Shown: piece by piece, positions 16,770-27,868 of the stretch
How the letters are laid out: each line of letters starts with the position of its first letter
Numbering within the stretch: the stretch's first letter is position 1
DNA from: Proteobacteria bacterium HN_bin10
Lineage (GTDB): Bacteria > Pseudomonadota > Alphaproteobacteria > Caulobacterales > Aquidulcibacteraceae
DNA: 64,000 nucleotides
Reading direction: 5' to 3'
NCBI GenBank assembly: GCA_002083515.1
Contig: LWDN01000012.1
Coordinates: 3,172 to 67,171 of the forward strand
The notes under the pieces: generated by a model
What the model was told of the DNA's origin: nothing
The model's database searches: none
Seen by the model: only the letters and a program-made list of their open reading frames with translations
Made by a program: the position numbers and the translations under genes

Positions 16770-17732
16770 ATGCCCACACCGCAAGCGCCGATCAACTCCG
16801 GCTATGGCATGCGCACCGAGGCGCGTGACGCTGCCGGGGGCCGCGACCTCAAGGGCAAGGTTGCCATCGTCACCGGCGGTTACTCAGGGCTCGGCTTGGA
16901 GACCACCAAAGCGCTGGCTGGCGCCGGCGCCATTGTCGTCGTGCCAGCGCGTACGCCGGACAAAGCCGCGAAGGCGCTGGCCGGCATCGCCAATGTCGAA
17001 CAAGCGGCGCTCGATCTCGCCGATCCCGCCAGCATCGACGCGTTCGCCAGCGGCTTTCTTTCGCGCACCAGGAAGCTCGACATCCTGATCAACAACGCCG
17101 CCATCATGGCCTCGCCCTTGATGCGCGACGCGCGCGGTTACGAAGCGCAATTCGCCACCAATCACCTCGGCCACTTCCAGCTGACGGCGCGCCTGTGGCC
17201 GGCGTTGAAAGCGGCGAACGGCGCGCGCGTGGTGTCGCTGTCCTCGATCGGGCATCGCATCTGTCCGCCCGATCTGGACGATCCGAATTTCGAACGCACC
17301 GAGTATCACAAATGGGTGGCCTATGGCCGCGCCAAGTCCGCCAACGCGCTGTTCGCCGTCGGCCTCGACAAGCGCGGCCAGCCCCACAATGTCCGCGCCT
17401 TCGCCGTCCATCCCGGCGGCATCATGACCGACCTCCAGCGCTACATGCCGGAAGAGGAAAAGCGCGCCATGGGCTGGATCGACGAGCACGGCAACGTCGA
17501 CGAACGCTTCAAGACGCCGTCGCAGGGTGCGGCGACCAGCGTCTGGTGCGCAACCAACGCGCAGCTCGACGGCAAGGGCGGGGTTTATTGCGAGGATTGC
17601 GACATCGCTGAATTGGTAGCTCCCGATCACAAGGACTTTAGGGGCGTGCGTCCCTGGGCCGTCGATCCGGTGCTGGCCGACAAGCTCTGGACGCTAAGCG
17701 AACGCATGACGGGCGTGAGCTTTCAGCCTTAG
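16770..17732 (+). CDS. SDR oxidoreductase, retinol-dehydrogenase/WWOX-like
   Basis: A 320-residue short-chain dehydrogenase with a 29-residue N-terminal extension. The NAD(P) motif T-G-G-Y-S-G-L-G is near residue 35, N-N-A-A near residue 108, and the active-site Y-G-R-A-K near residue 188. Length and the H-P-G-G-I-M-T-D-L segment fit the oxidoreductase group close to retinol dehydrogenases; the substrate is unknown. It has GGAGA upstream and follows purT by 25 bases, so it may be read through from purT. Confidence 0.8.
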   Translation: MPTPQAPINSGYGMRTEARDAAGGRDLKGKVAIVTGGYSGLGLETTKALAGAGAIVVVPARTPDKAAKALAGIANVEQAALDLADPASIDAFASGFLSRTRKLDILINNAAIMASPLMRDARGYEAQFATNHLGHFQLTARLWPALKAANGARVVSLSSIGHRICPPDLDDPNFERTEYHKWVAYGRAKSANALFAVGLDKRGQPHNVRAFAVHPGGIMTDLQRYMPEEEKRAMGWIDEHGNVDERFKTPSQGAATSVWCATNAQLDGKGGVYCEDCDIAELVAPDHKDFRGVRPWAVDPVLADKLWTLSERMTGVSFQP

Positions 17733-17770
17733 GCGCGACGGATTGGCGGCGCAGCGGCGTTGAAAAGGCC

Positions 17771-18763
17771 ATGAACCGCCGTTCCTTTTTGATCGCCGGC
17801 GCCGCCGCCTGCGCCGCCGCGCCCGCCTGGGCGCAGGATTTCAACTTCGAGGCTGCCGCCGCCTATTCCGCTGAACGCCGCGGCGTCTCGATGCTGGTGA
17901 TGCGGCGTGGCGAGATCGTCTTCGAAGACTATCCCAACGAAGGCGGCGCCGCGCGCGGTTGGGAATTGGCCAGCGGCACCAAGAGCTTCTCCGGGATCAT
18001 GGCGGCGGCGGCGGTCAGAGATAGCCTGCTCGAACTCGACGAACCGGCGTCGGAAACCTTGCGTGAGTGGCGCGGCGACGATCGCCGCCGCATCACCATC
18101 CGTCACTTGCTTTCGCTCACCAGCGGCATCGATGGCGGACGCATTGGCCGTCCGCCCTCTTATGCGGATGCGATTGCCGCCCAAGCAACCGCCGAGCCCG
18201 GGGCGCGCTTTTCTTATGGACCGCTGCCGTTCCAGATTTTCGGCGAGATCATGCGCCGCAAGGCCAATGGCGATCCGTTGGATTATCTCACCCGCCGCAT
18301 TTTTGAGCCGCTGGAGATACACCCCACATCATGGCGGCGCGGCGCCGATGGCATGCCGCATTTGCCGTCCGGCGCGCAGCTGACGGCGCGCGACTGGGCG
18401 CGGTTCGGGCGCTTCGTGATGCAGGGCGGGGAGGGTCGCCTGGACGCGCGCGCTTTGCGCGAAAATTTCGAGTCGACTCGCGCCAACCCTGGCTATGGGC
18501 TGACCTGGTGGCTGTGGCGCCAGGGGCTCATCCCGCCAAGCGAGCGCATGAGCGGCGTCGATGTCGATGCGCGCTTCGCCGAACGCTTGGGCGGCATCTC
18601 CATGGCCGCGGGCGCTGGCGACCAGCGGCTCTATCTGATCGGCAGCCTCGATCTTGTCGTCGTTCGTCAGGCCACCGGTATTCTCCGGTCGCTGATGCGG
18701 CGCGGGCGCGGCCCGCGCTGGTCGGACGCCGAGTTTCTCCGCCTCGCGCTCGGCGAGGGATAA
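17771..18763 (+). CDS. exported serine hydrolase, class C beta-lactamase-like
   Basis: A 330-residue protein with a Tat-type signal (M-N-R-R-S-F-L, then Ala-rich; cleavage after A-W-A near residue 21). The nucleophile motif is S68-G-T-K71, as S-x-x-K in class C beta-lactamases and DD-peptidase-like esterases. The second motif, usually Y-x-N, reads Y-G-P, so the Asn is missing. A role in peptidoglycan or ester hydrolysis in the periplasm is plausible; beta-lactamase activity is doubtful. It follows the SDR gene by 38 bases. Confidence 0.8.
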   Translation: MNRRSFLIAGAAACAAAPAWAQDFNFEAAAAYSAERRGVSMLVMRRGEIVFEDYPNEGGAARGWELASGTKSFSGIMAAAAVRDSLLELDEPASETLREWRGDDRRRITIRHLLSLTSGIDGGRIGRPPSYADAIAAQATAEPGARFSYGPLPFQIFGEIMRRKANGDPLDYLTRRIFEPLEIHPTSWRRGADGMPHLPSGAQLTARDWARFGRFVMQGGEGRLDARALRENFESTRANPGYGLTWWLWRQGLIPPSERMSGVDVDARFAERLGGISMAAGAGDQRLYLIGSLDLVVVRQATGILRSLMRRGRGPRWSDAEFLRLALGEG

Positions 18764-18766
18764 GGA

Positions 18767-18773
18767 TTTTTTT
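18767..18773 (+). terminator. possible weak terminator (T-run)
   Basis: Seven T residues follow the serine hydrolase stop. A CCTCGC/GCGAGG hairpin within the end of the gene lies about eight bases upstream of the T-run, farther than in a standard intrinsic terminator, so this is only a candidate. Confidence 0.3.
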
Positions 18774-18863
18774 ACCAAGCCGCATTGCGCTGGGCTCAAC
18801 GGTTCCGAAACGCTAACGCCTGTACACTTCGCCGGCGCTAACTCTGAGCGCAGGGCGTGAGGG

Positions 18864-20495
18864 ATGACCGAAGACGCAAACACCGCCGCCAGGGATGGCG
18901 TGCGCCGGGCCTGGATTGGCATCGGCGTGCCGGTGCTTGGGCTTGTTCTCGTCATGATCATGATTTCGGTAGCGACGTTCTGGGGCGTCGCTCGCGATCA
19001 GGATCGCGCCTTTGAAGTGAGTTCGAAGCGGCTTGTCGAAAGCGCAATCGATGGGCGCGCCCATGCGCTTTCGGACGGCACGCTTGACTACGCGAACTGG
19101 ACCGAAGCCTACCAATCCATCGTGAGGAGTTGGGACCAAGAGTGGATCGAGGCCAACTTCTACTCGAGCGTCATTGATGGCATGATCCTGTTCCGCGCCG
19201 ATGGCACGGTGCGTTATTCATGGGTTGACGAAGATCTGGGCGCCGAGGGCGCCGCCATGATTTCCCCCGTCGTAGCCGCAGCCGTCGACGTGCCTGATCT
19301 AAGCCGGCTTTCGCGTGCGCCGACGCCGGAAGGGACGGTCGCCCGCACCGTTCTGAACCTCGACGGTCAGCTGGTGCTCGTGGCGGTAGCCCCGGTCACG
19401 CAGGAAGACGACGCGGTTCGCTTGGCGCGTCAGCTTTTCGGCGAACAGCAGGATTTCTTGGCTTCGTTCTACTTGCTGACAAGCGCCAAGTTGTCCGAGA
19501 TCGGCGCATCTCTCGACTTGCAAGCGCTTGCATTCGTCCCCGCTGCGGAGGGCGCCGAAGCGGCCGGCGAGAGCGTGGTGCTGCCGCTGCTCTCCGCCGA
19601 CGATCGTCCGGTTGGTCACTTGCAATGGCGCCATGCGCGTCCTGGCATTGCCTCGTTCCAACGCCAGACGTGGCCGGTGGTCATCGGGCTGCTGATTATC
19701 GGGGCGCTGGCGCTGACGATCGCGCGCATGCTGGTGGCGCGCAATATCGGCGCCATGGCTCATGCCGAGGGCGCGCTTGAATCGAGCCGGCTGAAGGCTG
19801 AATTCCTGGCCCGCGTCAGTTACGAACTGAGAACGCCGCTGAACGACATTATCGGCTACGCGGAGATCATCGAGGAAGAAAACGAGGCGCCGGCTACGCG
19901 CGCCGACGCCAGGCGCATCATCGCGTCCGCGCGCCATCTTAACAATCTGCTCAACGACATTCTCGATCAGTCTCGCATTCACGCCAACCGGATGCAGGTC
20001 CGCCAGGACGTGATCCCGGTCGCCGGTTTCCTCACCGAAGTGCAGGGGTTGATGCGGCGCTCCGCCAGCGAAGCCGGTGTCACGCTTTCAGCGCGCTCCG
20101 GCGCTGTGGCGGGCTACGTAGTCGCCGATCATGCTCGCCTGCGCCAGTGCATGCTCAATCTCGTCGGCAACGCGATCAAGTTCGCACCGCGCGGCAATGT
20201 CACCATCTGCGCCCGCAGCGCTGCGATCGAGGGGCGTGACATGGTGGTGTTCGACGTCGCCGACGACGGCATTGGCATCGCCAAGGCGGATCTCGACAAT
20301 CTCTTCCGCCCGTTCGGTCAGGCCAACGCCTCGATCGGCAAGAAGTTCGGGGGCAACGGCCTAGGGCTTTCGATTTCGCGCGACTTGGCGCGCGCCATGG
20401 GCGGCGACATCACCGTGACCAGTGAGCCGAACAAGGGTTCGACGTTCAGCCTCTCGGTTCCGGTGGCCACCGCGAGCGCGCTGCGCGCCGCTTAA
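18864..20495 (+). CDS. CHASE4 histidine kinase lacking the phospho-acceptor His
   Basis: A 543-residue protein: one N-terminal membrane helix (about 18-42), a periplasmic CHASE4 domain (W-T-E-A-Y near residue 76), a second helix (about 269-292), a dimerisation region and a C-terminal ATPase domain. The H-box reads S-Y320-E-L-R-T-P-L-N instead of S-H-E-L-R-T-P-L, so Tyr occupies the phosphorylation site (codon TAC). The N-box (N-L-V-G-N-A-I-K-F), D-D-G-I-G-I and G-G-N-G-L-G-L are intact, so ATP binding looks preserved. It may phosphorylate nothing itself, act as a phosphatase or allosteric partner, or have changed by sequencing error. The 3' end overlaps the convergent oxygenase by four bases. 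Confidence 0.88.
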   Translation: MTEDANTAARDGVRRAWIGIGVPVLGLVLVMIMISVATFWGVARDQDRAFEVSSKRLVESAIDGRAHALSDGTLDYANWTEAYQSIVRSWDQEWIEANFYSSVIDGMILFRADGTVRYSWVDEDLGAEGAAMISPVVAAAVDVPDLSRLSRAPTPEGTVARTVLNLDGQLVLVAVAPVTQEDDAVRLARQLFGEQQDFLASFYLLTSAKLSEIGASLDLQALAFVPAAEGAEAAGESVVLPLLSADDRPVGHLQWRHARPGIASFQRQTWPVVIGLLIIGALALTIARMLVARNIGAMAHAEGALESSRLKAEFLARVSYELRTPLNDIIGYAEIIEEENEAPATRADARRIIASARHLNNLLNDILDQSRIHANRMQVRQDVIPVAGFLTEVQGLMRRSASEAGVTLSARSGAVAGYVVADHARLRQCMLNLVGNAIKFAPRGNVTICARSAAIEGRDMVVFDVADDGIGIAKADLDNLFRPFGQANASIGKKFGGNGLGLSISRDLARAMGGDITVTSEPNKGSTFSLSVPVATASALRAA

Positions 20496-21430
20496 GCCAA
20501 CCTGATCTCGCGCAACCGCTCGTAGAGAAAGTCCTGCGCCGTGATGGGCGTCGGGTACCGGTTTGCATTGGCCGGGCCGATGCAGCTTGGCAGCGTCTGA
20601 ATCAGGTAATCCGGCGCGAAGTGGAGGAAGAAGGGGATCGAATAGCGCGGCAGGTGGGCGCGGTCGGGCGCCGGGTTGACGACGCGGTGCGTGGTCGACG
20701 GCAGCACATCATTCGTCAGCCGCTGCAGCATGTCGCCAACATTCACAACGAGCGCGCCTTCGGGCGGATTGACGTCGAGCCACTGCCCCTCGCGCGTCAG
20801 CAGCTGTAGGCCCGCTTCCTCGGCGCCAAGAAGCAGCGTGATGACGTTGATGTCCTCGTGCGCCTCGGCGCGGACGCCGTCGGGATTCGGCGGCGTCGGC
20901 GGGTAATGCAGAAGGCGCAGCACCGAATTGCCGTCGCGCACGGCGCCGGCGAAGAAATCCGTTGGCAAGTCGAGAAAGTGAGCGATCGACTGAAGCAATT
21001 CGAGGCCGAGCGCATCGAACGCTTCGTAGAGCCCATACACATCCGCGCGAAATGAGGCGAGTTCCGCCGGCCAAACATTTGGCGGCATGAAGGTGCGGTA
21101 GCGATGGCCTTCGCCAAGCTCGCGCCCGACGTGCCAGAATTCCTTGAGGTCGACCTTGTCCGCGCCCTTCGCCGCTTCGACGCCGAAGGGAATATAGCCG
21201 CGCTGACCGGCGCCGCCGGCAACATGGTAACGCCGCTTCACGGCATCGGGCAGTGCGAAGAAGTCCTTGGCGGCGCGCAGCGCCCGCTCGATCACGCCGG
21301 AATCGAGCCCATGATCGCGGACAATGGCGAATCCGAAGCGCGCATAACTCTCGCCCATGGCCCGCGCGAAGCCTGCCGGATCGGAGCGCCGGTCGCGCAT
21401 GGACAGAGCGGGCAGAGCCTCAAGCGCCAT
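20492..21430 (-). CDS. 2-oxoglutarate/Fe(II) oxygenase, isopenicillin-N-synthase-like
   Basis: A 312-residue protein of the IPNS-like dioxygenase family. The N-terminal D-I-O-X-N-like part (R-F-G-F-A-I-V-R-D-H-G) is followed by the 2OG-Fe core: H-x-D in A-H-E-D-I-N, the distal His in S-T-T-H-R-V, and the 2-oxoglutarate-binding R-Y-S-I-P-F-F. All iron ligands are present, so it should be an active oxygenase on an unknown small molecule in the cytoplasm. The start at 21430 is ATG. It is divergent from the GIY-YIG gene. Confidence 0.88.
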   Translation of the reverse strand: MALEALPALSMRDRRSDPAGFARAMGESYARFGFAIVRDHGLDSGVIERALRAAKDFFALPDAVKRRYHVAGGAGQRGYIPFGVEAAKGADKVDLKEFWHVGRELGEGHRYRTFMPPNVWPAELASFRADVYGLYEAFDALGLELLQSIAHFLDLPTDFFAGAVRDGNSVLRLLHYPPTPPNPDGVRAEAHEDINVITLLLGAEEAGLQLLTREGQWLDVNPPEGALVVNVGDMLQRLTNDVLPSTTHRVVNPAPDRAHLPRYSIPFFLHFAPDYLIQTLPSCIGPANANRYPTPITAQDFLYERLREIRLA

Positions 21431-21469
21431 CGCCGTACGTTGCGCCGCTTCGCGCCAGCGCTCAATCTC

Positions 21470-21485
21470 TTAACGCGCCGTTTAC
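21470..21485. promoter_or_regulatory. possible CtrA-like box, TTAA-N7-TTTAC
   Basis: TTAA, seven bases, TTTAC: one mismatch from the CtrA consensus TTAA-N7-TTAAC. It lies in the gap between the divergent oxygenase and GIY-YIG genes, 44 bases upstream of the latter's ATG. TTAA is rare in this GC-rich sequence, but a single imperfect match is weak evidence. Confidence 0.3.
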
Positions 21486-21528
21486 GATTCTGCGCCGAGC
21501 CTCGTCGTCTGCTTTGGGAGAGCCCCGC

Positions 21529-21966
21529 ATGTTCTTTTTCGGACCGCATTCCTGGCGTGGCGAGAGCGGCCGGCGCTATCGTTTCAAGTGCGTTCTGACC
21601 AAGGCGGGACTGCCGCCGGAGGGGGTCGGCGGCATCTATGTTTTCGTGCGCCGCCGGTTCGGGTTTCTGATGGAGCCGCTCTATGTCGGCAAGGCCGCCG
21701 ATCTGCGGTCGCGCCTGCTCGGCCATGAGAAGTGGGGGCGCGCCTATTGGTATTATGGCGCCACCGAGCGCTATGTGCTCGGGCCCATCCGGGACGAGGT
21801 CGACCGCCGACGCATCGAAGAAGACCTCATTCGCGGCTTGAAGCCGCGGATGAACGACATGGAAATCCCGCAAGCCAAGGCGGCGATGAAATCCAAGCGC
21901 CGGGCGGCCGCCAGCCATGCGTTCGATCTCTCTGCGCTGCTTGGCCGCCGTCCACAGCGGGCGTGA
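21529..21966 (+). CDS. GIY-YIG nuclease-family protein
   Basis: A 145-residue protein with a GIY-YIG core: G-I-Y-V-F near residue 35, then P-L-Y-V-G-K-A-A-D-L-R-S-R-L near residue 50 (the YIG element reads Y-V-G), and an E-E-D-L-I helix near residue 100 that carries the likely catalytic Glu. Small stand-alone members of this family have largely unknown roles and may cut structured DNA. The ATG at 21529 follows GGGAGAGCC. A basic C-terminal tail (K-S-K-R-R) could bind DNA. Confidence 0.8.
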   Translation: MFFFGPHSWRGESGRRYRFKCVLTKAGLPPEGVGGIYVFVRRRFGFLMEPLYVGKAADLRSRLLGHEKWGRAYWYYGATERYVLGPIRDEVDRRRIEEDLIRGLKPRMNDMEIPQAKAAMKSKRRAAASHAFDLSALLGRRPQRA

Positions 21967-22007
21967 TTGCTTGACCCGCCGGGCCCGCCGCGCGACAGGG
22001 CGGGCCG

Positions 22008-22754
22008 ATGAGCGAAGACGCCGCACACCCCGAGCCGCCTGAGCCCAGGCCTGGGCTCGGCGCGCGCATCGCCGATTTCGCCAACAACATGGATGCGCGC
22101 GCTTGGCGCGCGGTCATCATGTCGGCCGCCAGCGTCGTTGTCGTGCTGGCGCTGCTGATCGTCGGGCGGTTCTATTATGGCGAAGAGGTCGAGGCCTTCA
22201 TCGACAACACGTTGGGGCAAGCCAATCGCGGCCATTGGGGGCTGCTCGCCACCATTCTCGTATTCACGCTGACGGCTTATGTCGGCGCGCCCCAGATCGT
22301 GTTGATCGGCGCCTGCGTGGTTGCGTTCGGACCGGAGCAGGGCTTCTGGAACGCCTGGGCGGCAACGATCGTGTCCGGGGCCGTTACTTATTTCACCGGC
22401 CGGCTGACCAGCGCGGAGACGCAAAAGCGCTTTGGCGGCGCCACGGGCGGGCGGTTCACGCGCTTCATGGGCAAGAACGGCTTTCTCGCCAGCCTCATCG
22501 TGCGCTTCGTGCCGACGGCGCCGTTCATCGTCGTCAACATGGCATTCGGCGCCGCGCGCGTGAATTTCTGGGCTTTCATGCTGGGGCTCGCGCTTGGCGT
22601 GCTGCCGAAGACAATTCTGGTGGCCTTCGCCGGCGACAGCATTCTCGACGCGTTGCAGGGCGAATTCCTGGCCGCGGCCGTGATGGCGGCGCTTGCCATC
22701 GTCGTCTGGGTGGTCATCGCGCTCATCGTGCGTAGACTTGTGCGTCAATCTTGA
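22008..22754 (+). CDS. VTT/TMEM64-type membrane protein
   Basis: A 248-residue membrane protein with about five to six helices. It matches the VTT (SNARE-associated/TVP38, DedA-related) family: G-A-P-Q-I-V-L near residue 92, a G-x-x-x-x-Y-F-x-G-R segment, F-x-x-R-F-V-P-x-x-P-F near residue 168, and N-x-x-x-G near residue 182. Members are inner-membrane proteins thought to move lipids such as phosphatidylglycerol or undecaprenyl phosphate. The stop codon is eight bases from the next start, so the pair is probably co-transcribed. Confidence 0.85.
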   Translation: MSEDAAHPEPPEPRPGLGARIADFANNMDARAWRAVIMSAASVVVVLALLIVGRFYYGEEVEAFIDNTLGQANRGHWGLLATILVFTLTAYVGAPQIVLIGACVVAFGPEQGFWNAWAATIVSGAVTYFTGRLTSAETQKRFGGATGGRFTRFMGKNGFLASLIVRFVPTAPFIVVNMAFGAARVNFWAFMLGLALGVLPKTILVAFAGDSILDALQGEFLAAAVMAALAIVVWVVIALIVRRLVRQS

Positions 22755-22762
22755 GGTCGATG

Positions 22763-24061
22763 ATGAAGAAGCTCGCCGCCGCCGCTGCCGCCTTGCTGGC
22801 CGCCTGCAGCCAGTCCGCGCCGCCCGCTGAGCATGGCTACGGCGCTGAACCGCAGCTGCCGGCGCCCGAGAGCAGCATGCTGCCCACGGTGAACACCGCC
22901 CGCGCCGTCGGTTGGCCGGAGGGCGCCGCGCCGCGCGCACCCGAGGGCTTCACGGTCACACGATACGCCGAAAATCTGGATCATCCGCGCTGGCTCTATC
23001 TTCTGCCCAATGGCGATGTGCTGGTCGCTGAGAGCTCCTCCAAGCCGCAAACTGGCGGCGGCATCGAGGGCTGGATCCGCAACATGGTCCAGCGCGGCGC
23101 CGGGGCGCTCGGCGAAAGCGCCGACCGCATCACACTCTTGCGCGACAGCGACGGCGACGGCGATGTCGATGCGCGCCATGTGTTCGCCGAGGATTTGAAC
23201 CAGCCATTCGGCATGGCGCTGGTCGGCGAAAATTTGTTCGTCGGCAACACCGATGCGGTGGTGCGGTTCCGGTACACGCCCAACGCGACGCGCGCTGAAG
23301 GCGCGCCCGAGACGGTGCTCGAATTGCCGTATTGCGATGGCGATAACGGCCACTGGACGCGCAACATCGTCGCCAGCCCCGACGGCTCGAAGCTCTATGT
23401 TGCTGTGGGCTCCGCCTCGAATATCGGCGATCACGGCATGGAGGCGGAGGAGGGCCGCGCCGCCATCTGGCGCCTCAATCCCGATGGGACCGAAGCGCGC
23501 GTGTTTGCCTCGGGCCTGCGTAATCCGGTCGGCATGAGCTTCGAGCCGGAGACTGGCGCGCTCTGGGTCGCGGTCAATGAGCGCGACATGCTGGGCGACA
23601 ATCTGGTTCCCGATTACATGACCAGCGTGCAGGACGGCGGCTTCTATGGCTGGCCGTACTATTATTGGGGCGCCAATCGCGACGAGCGCGTGGAAATCCC
23701 AGCCAACGTGCGCCTGCAGGCGCCGCTGACGCCGGATTATGCGCTGGGCGCGCACACGGCCTCGCTGGGCCTGTTCTTCTATCACTTTGATGCGTTGCCC
23801 GAGCGCTATTGGAATGGCGTTTTCATCGGCCAGCACGGTTCGTGGAATCGCAGCGAACGTGTCGGTTATCGCGTCGCGTTCGTGCCGTTCGCCAACGGGC
23901 GCCCGAGCGGCGATGTCGAGGAGTTTCTCGGCGGCTTCCTGAATGCGCGTGGCCAGGCGCAGGGCCGCCCCGTCGGCGTCGCCATGGATCGGACCGGTGC
24001 GCTGTTGGTCGCCGACGATGTCGGCAACATTGTCTGGCGCGTGGCGCCAGACGCTCGGTAG
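22763..24061 (+). CDS. PQQ-type sugar dehydrogenase lipoprotein (sorbosone/glucose dehydrogenase fold)
   Basis: A 432-residue protein. Lipobox L-A-A-C after a short Ala-rich signal places it in the envelope. The rest is a beta-propeller like soluble glucose/L-sorbosone dehydrogenases: L-D-H-P-R-W-L-Y near the start, G-L-R-N-P-V-G-M, D-G-G-F-Y-G-W-P-Y and I-G-Q-H-G-S-W-N-R. A D-S-D-G-D-G-D-V-D loop looks calcium-binding. It probably oxidises an aldose or similar substrate in the periplasm with PQQ. ATG 22763 is chosen for its GAGG spacing; ATG 22760 is three bases upstream. Confidence 0.85.
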   Translation: MKKLAAAAAALLAACSQSAPPAEHGYGAEPQLPAPESSMLPTVNTARAVGWPEGAAPRAPEGFTVTRYAENLDHPRWLYLLPNGDVLVAESSSKPQTGGGIEGWIRNMVQRGAGALGESADRITLLRDSDGDGDVDARHVFAEDLNQPFGMALVGENLFVGNTDAVVRFRYTPNATRAEGAPETVLELPYCDGDNGHWTRNIVASPDGSKLYVAVGSASNIGDHGMEAEEGRAAIWRLNPDGTEARVFASGLRNPVGMSFEPETGALWVAVNERDMLGDNLVPDYMTSVQDGGFYGWPYYYWGANRDERVEIPANVRLQAPLTPDYALGAHTASLGLFFYHFDALPERYWNGVFIGQHGSWNRSERVGYRVAFVPFANGRPSGDVEEFLGGFLNARGQAQGRPVGVAMDRTGALLVADDVGNIVWRVAPDAR

Positions 24062-24067
24062 CAGCAA

Positions 24068-24870
24068 ATGTCCGGGCGCCTGAAAGACAAGATTGCTTTG
24101 ATAACCGGCGCCGCGCGCGGCATCGGCGCTGCGATTGCGCGCGCCTTCGTTGGTGAAGGCGCATACGTGTTCATCACGGACATTGATGAAGCGGGTGCGG
24201 CGCGGCTTGCCGAGGAACTGGGTCCGGCGCAGGCGAGTTCATTCAAGCTCGATGTGCGCGAGGAGCGCGACTGGACAGCGGTGCTGGCGCTGATCCTCAA
24301 TCGCAAGGGGCGACTCGACATTCTGGTCAACAATGCCGGCATCACGGGGTTCGAGGGTGGCGGCGCCCACGATCCGGAAAATGCAACCATCGAGGATTGG
24401 CGTGCAGTGCATGCAACCAATCTCGACGGGGTTTTCCTGGGTTGCAAACACGCGATCCGCGCAATGCGCACGCACCGCACCGGCGCGATCATCAACATCT
24501 CATCTCGGTCAGGAATAGTCGGCATTTCGGCCGCCGCCGCCTATGCGTCGTCCAAGGCTGGCGTGCGCAATCACACCAAATCCGTTGCGCTCTACTGCGC
24601 CGAGCAGGGGCTCAACATTCGCTGCAACTCGATCCATCCCGCCGCGATCTTGACGCCGATGTGGGAGCCGGTGCTGGGAGTCGGCGCCGAACGTGAGCGG
24701 AACTTGCAGGCCTTCGTCGCCGACACGCCTATGCGGCGCTTTGGAACGCCTGAGGAAGTGGCGGCAGTCGCCGTGATGTTGGCTTCGGATGAGTGCTCCT
24801 ACATGACCGGGGCGGAGCTTCATGTCGACGGCGGCATTCTCGCGGGCAGCGCCGCCGCCCCCGCACGAGA

Positions 24871-24874
<4 letters not shown>
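24068..24874 (+). CDS. SDR oxidoreductase (FabG/glucose-dehydrogenase-like)
   Basis: A 268-residue classical [11 protein letters not shown] near residue 14, N-N-A-G near residue 90, active-site Y-A-S-S-K near residue 159, and N-S-I-H-P-A near residue 181. A short insertion (G-G-G-A-H-D-P-E-N) follows N-N-A-G. It resembles 3-ketoacyl reductase/cyclopentanol-dehydrogenase-type enzymes; the substrate is unknown. It starts six bases after the sugar dehydrogenase stop, so the two are likely co-expressed, hinting at a linked alcohol or sugar oxidation. Confidence 0.82.
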
Positions 24875-27834
<2,960 letters not shown>

Positions 27835-27868
27835 AGCGGCGGCCGGCGCGGCAGAAGAGGCGGCATAA

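Noticed and set aside
22745..24067. 440-codon open frame on the minus strand
   Set aside because: It mirrors the sugar dehydrogenase gene exactly, with no signal or motif of its own; a GC-bias shadow.
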